Of a DNA stretch of 37,988 bases, positions 31,875 through 37,988 are shown piece by piece. The DNA is taken from contig NZ_QJTC01000028.1 in assembly GCF_003217575.1 (NCBI RefSeq), forward strand, positions 1 through 37,988, given 5' to 3'. The position numbers were made by a program, and so were the translations under genes. The notes below the pieces were generated by a model. That model worked only from the letters and a program-made list of their open reading frames with translations. It did no database searches and was not told where the DNA came from. Position 1 is the stretch's first letter; every line of letters begins with the position of its first letter. The DNA is from Xylophilus ampelinus. GTDB lineage: Bacteria; Pseudomonadota; Gammaproteobacteria; Burkholderiales; Burkholderiaceae_C.

Positions 31875-32438
31875 TTACTTGGGCATCAGGACGGTATCGA
31901 CCACGTGGATCACACCGTTGGACTGGATCACGTCGGCGATCGTCACCGTCGAGTTGCCACCCTTGGCATCAGTCAACACGATATTTTTGCCCGAGGTCTT
32001 GGCGGTCAGTGCCTCGCCCTGCACGGTGGTGAGCGATGCGCTGCCCTTGCCGTCCTTGATCTTGGCCAGCAGGGCCTTCGAGTCCAGCTTGCCGGGCACG
32101 ACGTGGTAGGTGAGGATGGTCGTCAGCGTGGACTTGTTCTCGGGCTTGACCAGGGTATCGACGGTACCGGCAGGCAGCTTGTCGAAGGCGGCGTTGGTCG
32201 GTGCGAACACGGTGAAAGGACCTGGGCCCTTCAGCGTCTCGACCAGGCCGGCGGCCTTGACGGCGGCGACCAGCGTGGTGTGGTCCTTCGAATTGACCGC
32301 GTTGTCGATGATGTCCTTGGTCGGGTACATCGGGGCGCCGCCCACGGTGACCTGGGCCATGGCGGACACGGCGCCGAACGTCAGTGCAGCGGCGATGCCG
32401 AGGGAAGCAAGAGCACGGGAAGAGATGGTTGCGTTCAT
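31875..32438 (-). CDS. secreted fasciclin (FAS1) domain protein
   Basis: 187 residues from the ATG at 32438, with a perfect AGGAGG upstream (5-nt spacing), which suggests strong expression. A signal peptide ends at AMAQ near residue 28. One FAS1 domain: LVAAVKAAGLVETLKGPGPFTVFAPTNAAFDKLP (H1 box), ILTYHVVPGKLDS, and IQSNGVIHVVDTVLMPK (H2 box). FAS1 proteins mediate adhesion or surface interactions; the ligand here is unknown. It stands alone between convergent DNA ligase and the decarboxylase gene. Confidence 0.93.
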   Translation of the reverse strand: MNATISSRALASLGIAAALTFGAVSAMAQVTVGGAPMYPTKDIIDNAVNSKDHTTLVAAVKAAGLVETLKGPGPFTVFAPTNAAFDKLPAGTVDTLVKPENKSTLTTILTYHVVPGKLDSKALLAKIKDGKGSASLTTVQGEALTAKTSGKNIVLTDAKGGNSTVTIADVIQSNGVIHVVDTVLMPK

Positions 32439-32517
32439 GGAAACCTCCTGGATGATGAGAGGGCCGCACGGCATGTGCGTCCCTGCCAGCCTTACGCACG
32501 CCGCCCCCGACCCGGAT

Positions 32518-34866
32518 TCAGATCGTGCGCGAGAAAGATCCGTCGGAGCCCACCTGCACCAGATTCTCCTCGCTCGCGCGCGGCTGCGGCGCAGATACGG
32601 TGGCGGCCACGCAGTCGGCGTAGTAGCGCACCTTGCCGCTCTCGTCTTCCAGTTCCACCAGGCCGTGGATGTCGGTCTCGAAGCCGGGGCACTTGGCGTT
32701 GAACTCGCGGGCGAACTTGAGATAGTCCACGATCTTCTTGTTGAAGACCTCGCCGGGGATCAGCAGCGGAATACCCGGCGGGTACGGCGTGACCAGGCTG
32801 GTGGTGATGCGGCCTTCCAGATGGTCGATCTCCACCCGCTCGGTCTTGCGGTGGGCGATGTGGGCGTAGGCGTCGCTCGGCTTCATCGCCGGCGTCAGGT
32901 CCGACAGGTACATCTCGGTGGTCAGGCGGGCGATGTCGTACTCGGCGTACATGCGGTGAACGTGCTGGCAGAGGTCGCGCAGGCCCATGCGCTCGTAGCG
33001 CTTGTACTGCTGGCAGAACTCCGGAAGGATGCGCCACATCGGCTGGTTCTTCTCGTAGTCGTCCTTGAACTGCTGCAGCGCGGTCAGCAGCGTGTTCCAG
33101 CGGCCCTTGGTGATTCCGATGGTGAACATGATGAAGAAGCTGTAGAGCCCGGTCTTCTCCACGATCACGCCGTGCTCGGCCAGGAACTTGGTCACGATGC
33201 TGGCCGGGATGCCGGTCTCGGCGAACTTGCCGTCCATGTCCAGGCCCGGGGTGACGATGGTCGCCTTGATCGGGTCGAGCATGTTGAAGCCGTCGGCCAG
33301 CGTGCCGAAGCCGTGCCACTTGGCGTCGCGGTCTTCGCCCTTGATGATCCAGTCGTCGGCGAAGCCGATGCCCTCTTCGGCCAGCTTCTCCGGACCCCAG
33401 ACCTTGAACCACCAGTCGTGGTGGCCGAACTCGGCCTCGACCTGGCGCATCGCCCGGCGGAAATCCAGCGCTTCCAGGATGCTCTCCTCCACCAGCGCGG
33501 TGCCGCCGGGCGGCTCCATCATCGCGGCGGCCACGTCGCAGCTGGCGATGATCGCGTACTGCGGGCTGGTGCTGGTGTGCATCAGATAGGCCTCGTTGAA
33601 GAGATGCCGGTCGAGCTTGCGGTTGGTGCTGTCCTGCACCAGCACATGGCTCGCCTGGCTGATGCCGGCCAGCAGCTTGTGGGTCGACTGGGTGGCAAAC
33701 ACCAGCGACTCGGTCGGCCGCGCGCGCTTCTTGCCCATCGCGTGGTACGGGCCGTAGAACGGGTGGAAGGCCGCGTGCGGTAGCCAGGCCTCGTCGAAAT
33801 GCAGCGTGTCGACGTAGCCGTCGAGCGCCTTCTTGATCGTCTCGGTGTTGTAGACCACGCCGTCGTAGGTCGATTGCGTGAGCGTCAGGATGCGCGGCTT
33901 GACGGTATCGGCATCGATGTGCTTCAACAGCGGGTTGGCGCGGATCTTCGCCTTGATCGTCTCGATGTCGAATTCCGAGCGCGGGATCGGGCCGATGATG
34001 CCGAAGTGGTTGCGCGTCGGCTTCAGGAACACCGGAATCGCCCCGGTCATGATGATCGCGTGCAGGTTCGACTTGTGGCAGTTGCGGTCGACCACCACCA
34101 CGTCGCCCGGCGCCACCGTGTGGTGCCAGACCATCTTGTTGCTGGTGCTGGTGCCGTTGGTGACGAAGAAACAATGGTCGGCGTTGAAGATGCGCGCGGC
34201 GTTGCGCTCGCTCTCGGCCACCGGGCCGGTGTGGTCGAGCAGCTGGCCCAGTTCCTCGACCGCGTTGCAGACGTCGGCGCGCAGCATGTTCTCGCCGAAG
34301 AACTGGTGGAACATCTGGCCTACCGGGCTCTTCAAGAACGCCACGCCGCCCGAGTGGCCCGGGCAGTGCCACGAGTAGGAACCGTCTTCCGCATAGTCGA
34401 GCAGGGCCTTGAAGAACGGCGGCTGCACGCCTTCCAGGTAGCTCTTGGCCTCGCGGATGATGTGGCGCGCCACGAACTCCGGCGTGTCCTCGAACATGTG
34501 GATGAAGCCGTGCAGCTCGCGCAGGATGTCGTTGGGCATGTGCCGCGCGGTCTTCGTCTCGCCGTAGATGTAGATCGGCACCTCGAGGTTCTTGCGGCGC
34601 ACCTCGGCGATGAAGGTGCGCAGGTTCAGCACGGCCGGGTCCAGGTCGGGGCCGGGGCTGAATTCCTCGTCGTCGATCGACAGGATGAAAGCGCTGGCCC
34701 GGCTCTGCTGCTGCGCGAACTGGCTCAGGTCGCCGTAGCTGGTGGCGCCCAGCACCTCGAAGCCCTCGCTCTCGATGGCCTGTGCCAGCGCGCGAATGCC
34801 CAGGCCCGATGTGTTCTCCGAGCGGAAGTCCTCGTCGATGATCACGATGGGGAAGCGAAATTTCAT
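32518..34866 (-). CDS. Orn/Lys/Arg decarboxylase (PLP-dependent, large acid-inducible type)
   Basis: 782 residues from the ATG at 34866 (GGAG 8 nt upstream). The N-terminal response-regulator-like 'wing' domain (FPIVIIDEDFRSENTSG...) is followed by the aspartate-aminotransferase-fold PLP domain: WHCPGHSGG at 167-175, phosphate loop NGTSTSNK at 237-244, Asp358 in HFDEAW and the PLP-binding Lys397 in STHKLLAG. The C-terminal domain carries PYPPGIPLLIPGE. E. coli homologues decarboxylate arginine, lysine or ornithine to consume protons and form polyamines. The substrate cannot be decided by eye, and there is no adjacent antiporter, which argues against a classic acid-resistance operon. Confidence 0.92.
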   Translation of the reverse strand: MKFRFPIVIIDEDFRSENTSGLGIRALAQAIESEGFEVLGATSYGDLSQFAQQQSRASAFILSIDDEEFSPGPDLDPAVLNLRTFIAEVRRKNLEVPIYIYGETKTARHMPNDILRELHGFIHMFEDTPEFVARHIIREAKSYLEGVQPPFFKALLDYAEDGSYSWHCPGHSGGVAFLKSPVGQMFHQFFGENMLRADVCNAVEELGQLLDHTGPVAESERNAARIFNADHCFFVTNGTSTSNKMVWHHTVAPGDVVVVDRNCHKSNLHAIIMTGAIPVFLKPTRNHFGIIGPIPRSEFDIETIKAKIRANPLLKHIDADTVKPRILTLTQSTYDGVVYNTETIKKALDGYVDTLHFDEAWLPHAAFHPFYGPYHAMGKKRARPTESLVFATQSTHKLLAGISQASHVLVQDSTNRKLDRHLFNEAYLMHTSTSPQYAIIASCDVAAAMMEPPGGTALVEESILEALDFRRAMRQVEAEFGHHDWWFKVWGPEKLAEEGIGFADDWIIKGEDRDAKWHGFGTLADGFNMLDPIKATIVTPGLDMDGKFAETGIPASIVTKFLAEHGVIVEKTGLYSFFIMFTIGITKGRWNTLLTALQQFKDDYEKNQPMWRILPEFCQQYKRYERMGLRDLCQHVHRMYAEYDIARLTTEMYLSDLTPAMKPSDAYAHIAHRKTERVEIDHLEGRITTSLVTPYPPGIPLLIPGEVFNKKIVDYLKFAREFNAKCPGFETDIHGLVELEDESGKVRYYADCVAATVSAPQPRASEENLVQVGSDGSFSRTI

Positions 34867-35026
34867 GCGGGGGCTCCGGTCTGGGAGATGGGACGAATGC
34901 GGCAAAGGCGAAAGAGCCGCGAAGTGTAAGGACTTGGGATGGCGCGTTTGTGTCGATGGTCCAGAATGACAGCACGTTACAGGGTGACTCGCCATCGGCG
35001 GAGATATGCATCCGAGGAGATTCGAT

Positions 35027-35455
35027 TTGGCACTTTCCACCTATTGGTGGCTCCTGGCCGGCGCGGCCATCGCTGCCGAGATGCTGAGCGGCACGGTCTA
35101 TCTGCTGCTGATCGGCGGCGGTTTCGCCGCCGCGGCCGTGGCGGCGCACATGGGCACCTCGCTGCCGCTGCAGATCGTTGTGGCGGCGGCGATCGGCGCC
35201 GGCGCGGTGCTGGTCTGGCGTTTCCTGACACGCCGCGCGCCGTCGGGACCCGCGGCCAGCGCCGATCCCGACGTGAACCTCGACATCGGCGAGACGGTGC
35301 AGGTCGTCCAATGGGAGCCGGACGGCACCGCCCACGTGCATTACCGCGGCGCCCGCTGGACGGTGGTGCCCCGGCCTGGCGCCCTGCCCGGCAGTACCGG
35401 TGCCCACAGGGTGGTCGAAGTGGTCGGCACCCGCCTCGTCGTCGACAAGATCTGA
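35027..35455 (+). CDS. NfeD-like membrane protein
   Basis: 142 residues from a TTG at 35027, chosen because GAGGAG lies 7 nt before it and relatives start ALSTYWWLLAG; an ATG at 35006 in frame has its GGAG too close. Two to three membrane helices (STYWWLLAGAAIAAEML, VYLLLIGGGFAAAAVAAHM, LQIVVAAAIGAGAVLVW) are followed by a small soluble OB-like NfeD domain (LDIGETVQVVQWEPDGTAHVHYRGARWTV). NfeD proteins pair with SPFH proteins, and the next gene is one, 41 bp downstream. Confidence 0.88.
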   Translation: MALSTYWWLLAGAAIAAEMLSGTVYLLLIGGGFAAAAVAAHMGTSLPLQIVVAAAIGAGAVLVWRFLTRRAPSGPAASADPDVNLDIGETVQVVQWEPDGTAHVHYRGARWTVVPRPGALPGSTGAHRVVEVVGTRLVVDKI

Positions 35456-35496
35456 AACCGCGCGCCCCGGCGGTGCGCACATGCAAAGGAGACTCA

Positions 35497-36417
35497 ATGG
35501 AAATATCCCTGGTCCTGCTGGTCATCGCGATCATCTTCGTCACCCAGTCGGTCAAGTTCGTGCCGCAGCAGAATGCCTGGGTGCGGGAGCGCCTGGGCAA
35601 GTACCACGGAACGATGACACCGGGCGCCAACTTCCTCATTCCGTTCATCGACAAGGTGGCCTACAAGCACAGCCTGAAGGAAATCCCGCTCGACGTTCCC
35701 AGCCAGGTCTGCATCACCCGCGACAACACGCAGCTGCAAGTCGACGGCATCCTGTACTTTCAGGTGACCGACCCGATGCGGGCGAGCTACGGATCGTCCA
35801 ACTACATCATGGCGGTGACGCAGCTGGCGCAGACCTCGCTGCGCAGCGTGATCGGCAAGCTCGAGCTCGACAAGACCTTCGAGGAGCGCGACATGATCAA
35901 TGCCCAGATCGTCGCCGCGATCGACGAGGCCGCGCTCAACTGGGGCGTGAAGGTGCTGCGCTACGAGATCAAGGACCTGACCCCGCCGAAGGAAATTCTG
36001 CTGGCGATGCAGGCCCAGATCACCGCCGAACGCGGCAAGCGGGCCCTGATCGCCGCGTCCGAAGGCCGCCGCCAGGAGCAAATCAACATCGCTACCGGCG
36101 AGCGCGAAGCCTCGATCGCCCGGTCGGAAGGCGAACAGCAGGCCGCGATCAACAACGCCAAGGGCGAGGCAGCGGCGATCACCGCACTGGCCGAGGCTAC
36201 CGCCGGTGCCATCGAGCGGGTGGCCGCAGCCATCCGCCAGCCGGGCGGCGAACAGGCGGTGCAGCTGAAGGTGGCCGAACGCGCGGTGGACGCCTACAGC
36301 CAGGTGGCGGCTGACGCCAAGACCACGCTGATCGTCCCGAGCAACATGACCGAGGTGTCGGCCCTGATCGCATCGGCGATGAAGATGGTCGGCACCGTGC
36401 CGCCACGCCAGCCCTGA
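35497..36417 (+). CDS. SPFH/band 7 (stomatin-like, QmcA-type) membrane protein
   Basis: 306 residues with AAAGGAG before the ATG at 35497. A single N-terminal helix (SLVLLVIAIIFVTQSV) precedes the band 7 domain: KFVPQQNAWVRERLGKYHGTMTPGANFLIPF, LDVPSQVCITRDNTQLQVDGILYFQVTD and RSVIGKLELDKTFEERD. A long Ala/Glu/Arg/Lys coiled coil follows (ITAERGKRALIAASEGRRQEQINIATGEREAS). These proteins form membrane microdomain scaffolds and often regulate FtsH-type proteolysis. It forms an operon with the NfeD-like gene, and the tRNA-Ser gene follows. Confidence 0.93.
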   Translation: MEISLVLLVIAIIFVTQSVKFVPQQNAWVRERLGKYHGTMTPGANFLIPFIDKVAYKHSLKEIPLDVPSQVCITRDNTQLQVDGILYFQVTDPMRASYGSSNYIMAVTQLAQTSLRSVIGKLELDKTFEERDMINAQIVAAIDEAALNWGVKVLRYEIKDLTPPKEILLAMQAQITAERGKRALIAASEGRRQEQINIATGEREASIARSEGEQQAAINNAKGEAAAITALAEATAGAIERVAAAIRQPGGEQAVQLKVAERAVDAYSQVAADAKTTLIVPSNMTEVSALIASAMKMVGTVPPRQP

Positions 36418-36468
36418 CTTTTGCCGCGGCGCCCCGCGCGACCGGCGAAACCGCCGGATTCCCGTGGC

Positions 36469-36474
36469 TATAAT
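36469..36474 (+). promoter_or_regulatory. -10 element of the tRNA-Ser promoter
   Basis: A consensus TATAAT 10 nt before the tRNA 5' end. No good -35 is seen at 16-18 nt upstream (GC-rich sequence there). Confidence 0.6.
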
Positions 36475-36484
36475 CGTAAGCTCT

Positions 36485-36575
36485 GGAACGGTGGATGAGT
36501 GGTTTAAGTCGCACGCCTGGAAAGCGTGTGAGGGTTAATAGCCCTCCGCGGGTTCGAATCCCGCCTGTTCCGCCA
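36485..36575 (+). tRNA. tRNA-Ser (anticodon GGA)
   Basis: A class II tRNA of 91 nt with encoded CCA. Acceptor arm GGAACGG pairs with CTGTTCC, and the anticodon stem CACGC/GCGTG encloses loop CTGGAAA, so the anticodon GGA (36519-36521) reads UCC/UCU. The long variable arm AGGGTTAATAGCCCT is typical for serine, and the T arm has GGTTCGAATCC. Its 3' end borders the right-hand mobile region and is the likely attachment site. Confidence 0.97.
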
Positions 36576-36581
36576 GATCAA

Positions 36582-36618
36582 AAAAAGCCTTACAAATCAA
36601 TGGTTTGTAAGGCTTTTT
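36582..36618 (+). terminator. intrinsic terminator of tRNA-Ser
   Basis: AAAAAGCCTTACAAA (36582-36596) and TTTGTAAGGCTTTTT (36604-36618) are perfect complements with a 7-nt loop and a T-run. They lie directly after the tRNA CCA end. Confidence 0.9.
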
Positions 36619-36651
36619 GCGTTTTGCTTGGTAGCATTTTTGGTAGCAAAA

Positions 36652-37320
36652 GTGCTGACATTGCCTATCTATCTGCGAGGCGGCTCGTACTACCTGCACA
36701 CCCGTGTGGGCGGGTTGCAGTTCAAACGTTCGTTGAAGACTGCTGACCCAGCAGTCGCTAAGCTACGTGCACTGTCACTTTTGCAGGCACTACACATGGT
36801 CAAGCCAACACTATCGGACTTCAATTTTGATAGCAACAGGCTATCGCGCTATGAGTTGGAGATCGGCGGCGGTGTTACCCGCATCAAGAGTAACGGCCCC
36901 GATGACCATGCAAGACTCATGGAAGCATTGACGGCTGTGCAATCTGCCATAGTCCCAGTCGCTGCGCTCCAATCGAGGGAGGTGGCTCAAACACCCGCCT
37001 ACGGCCTTACCTTCACAGAAGTATTAGACAAATTCTTGACCCTGAGGCCATTGAAGCCAGGGTCCATCATTGCAGTGAAGAACGCTGTTAAAGAATTTGT
37101 CGAGTTCTTTGGCAGCAAGTGCCATGTGAGGGAGATTCTCGTGAGTGACATCACGCGCTTAATAGAAAGCAAGGGTCTTGCCCCCACGTTGCAGCGCCAC
37201 AAAAACCGAAGCCAGTTTTTGGCATGTCGCCAGACGAAGTCTTGGCGATGGCTACTGTATGGGGCAATAATTCCACCGATGAAATCGGTAGGAAGTTGCG
37301 TAAAGATGCTCCCATTATGA
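36652..37320 (+). pseudogene. truncated tyrosine integrase (DUF6538-type N-terminus)
   Basis: From a GTG at 36652 (or a TTG at 36628) the frame reads LPIYLRGGSYYLHTRVGG, FKRSLKTADPAVAKLRA, the DUF6538-like N-terminal domain of phage-type integrases, then a SAM-like core-binding domain (GLTFTEVLDKFLTLRPLKPG, AVKEFVEFFG, DITRLIESKGLAPTLQRHKN). After about residue 190 the sequence turns into a meaningless reading of the following relaxase gene, so the catalytic R-H-R-Y domain is missing. It starts 76 nt from tRNA-Ser and points away from it, the usual layout for an integrase that uses the tRNA as attachment site. Near 50% GC, unlike the backbone. Confidence 0.85.
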
Positions 37321-37862
37321 TAGCGGGGGTTTTCTCAGTCGATGAAGAAATGCCCCAAGACCAGTGGAAACGGTACAATCAGGATACCGTGAGTTATCTT
37401 AAAGGAAAATACGGAGACCGGTTAAGGTCTGTTGTGGAACATACAGACGAGGCGTTCAGGCACTGCCACTATTATGTGGTGCCATTACCTGGGGAAAAGT
37501 TTGACTCTATCCATTCTGGAAAAGCTCCTGCAAGAGCTGCGAAAATTGCAAAATTGAGCAAGGGCGAACAGAACGATGCCTATATTGCAGGCATGAGGGC
37601 TTTCCAGGACGATTTTTTCTTAGAGGTAGGAGCTAGGTATGGTCAACTGCGTTTTGGACCTAAAAGGGTTCGTATGACCCGTGCAGGCTGGGTCCAATCG
37701 AAAGCGCAAGCGAAAATCGATGCTATGGTCAAAGAGACCAGACAGAAGATTTACGATGATGCCAGATTACAAGGTTACAACGATGGCCTAGCAGACGGTA
37801 CAGCGAGTGCTGCAAGTTTGGGCAATAAGCTAGTGTGGTGTCTCAAAAATAAGCAGAACTAA
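37200..37862 (+). pseudogene. C-terminal part of a MobV-like relaxase (plasmid recombination/mobilization protein)
   Basis: The visible frame from an ATG at 37224 has 212 codons. KLRKDAPIMIAGVFSV, then HTDEAFRHCHYYVVP, match the MobV (Mob/Pre) three-histidine metal motif HxDExxPHxHxxxxP, with the usual Pro replaced by Arg. A KAPARAAKIAKLSKGEQND region follows, then FQDDFFLEVGARYGQLRFGPKRVRMTRAGW, the typical post-motif helix. The first ~60 residues, including the N-terminal nicking motif, are missing because integrase sequence joins directly upstream. The last ~12 codons appear to be insertion-sequence DNA. Both ends are therefore broken and the gene is unlikely to work. Confidence 0.7.
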
Positions 37863-37988
37863 GTTTATGGGCAGCCCGAGCGACCTTTGCGAGGATCGTA
37901 TCGGCGCTCTTGTGCCAGATGAAAGGTTTCGGGTCGGCGTTATGTCGGTCGATGTATTGCCGGATGGAGCGCTCCAGATCGGCCACGC
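37843..37988 (-). CDS. C-terminus of an IS630-family transposase (partial, runs off right edge)
   Basis: On the minus strand the frame reads VADLERSIRQYIDRHNADPKPFIWHK, then SADTILAKVARAAHKL, and stops with TGA at 37843-37845. The I-x-x-Y-I-x-x-H-N-x-x-P-K-P-F-x-W block followed by A-x-x-I-L is characteristic for the end of IS630-type DDE transposases. The insertion-sequence end is probably near 37826-37842 (AGCTAGTGTGGTGTCTC), so the element cuts the relaxase gene. Confidence 0.8.
   Translation of the reverse strand, partial: VADLERSIRQYIDRHNADPKPFIWHKSADTILAKVARAAHKLSSAYF

Noticed and set aside
36811-36834. Fifth copy of the 17-nt AT-rich motif (ending in GATAGC)
   Set aside because: Only one end matches; it lies in AT-rich island DNA where such matches are expected by chance.

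Overview
The window is high-GC, densely packed bacterial chromosome that looks like the Burkholderiales family Comamonadaceae (Acidovorax/Variovorax/Xylophilus-like). This is inferred from the neighbourhood order guaA-guaB-DUF4124-rnfH-ratA-smpB, the rimP-nusA-infB-rbfA-truB-typA operon, and the style of the intergenic repeats; no rRNA or species marker is present. A conserved backbone (about 4969-36575) lies between two decayed mobile regions, one at each end of the window.

Left accessory region (1-4968). It abuts the 3' end of guaA, a known integration hotspot. It holds the N-terminal stub of a P4-type tyrosine integrase whose frame ends where a deletion has joined it to the C-terminal remnant of what looks like a GIY-YIG (T5orf172/MUG113) nuclease. 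A tightly overlapping, defence-like operon follows: a PHP-domain/SMC-like ATPase (TrlF-type), an AlbA_2/Schlafen-type ATP-binding protein and a small unknown protein. A 127-bp palindromic repeat lies in the 3' part of the last gene, and the window opens on the start of a further minus-strand gene.

Backbone. GMP synthesis (guaB, guaA); a DUF4124 exported protein; rnfH-ratA divergent from smpB; an enoyl-CoA hydratase/HIBYL-CoA hydrolase-like gene; a PQQ-dependent sugar dehydrogenase-like lipoprotein; and a YddA/SbmA-type ABC transporter. Next comes the translation/transcription operon rimP-nusA-infB-rbfA-truB-typA, then a thioredoxin-like gene. A yejABEF peptide importer diverges from fabI, which is followed by an exported ATP-dependent DNA ligase. 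A fasciclin-domain protein, a large Orn/Lys/Arg decarboxylase and an NfeD/SPFH membrane pair complete the backbone.

Right accessory region (36576-37988). Immediately after tRNA-Ser(GGA), at clearly lower GC, lie a truncated DUF6538-type integrase, the C-terminal part of a MobV-like relaxase and the end of an IS630-family transposase. This looks like a decayed mobilizable island at a tRNA attachment site.

Beyond the genes, three dispersed sequence families stand out. One is a palindromic element (3 copies) with a shared core but unrelated, self-complementary outer arms. The second is an 85-bp intercistronic two-hairpin repeat (2 copies) with a compensatory base-pair change. The third is a 17-nt AT-rich motif GCTAT-N7-RTAGY (4 copies), all inside coding sequence.
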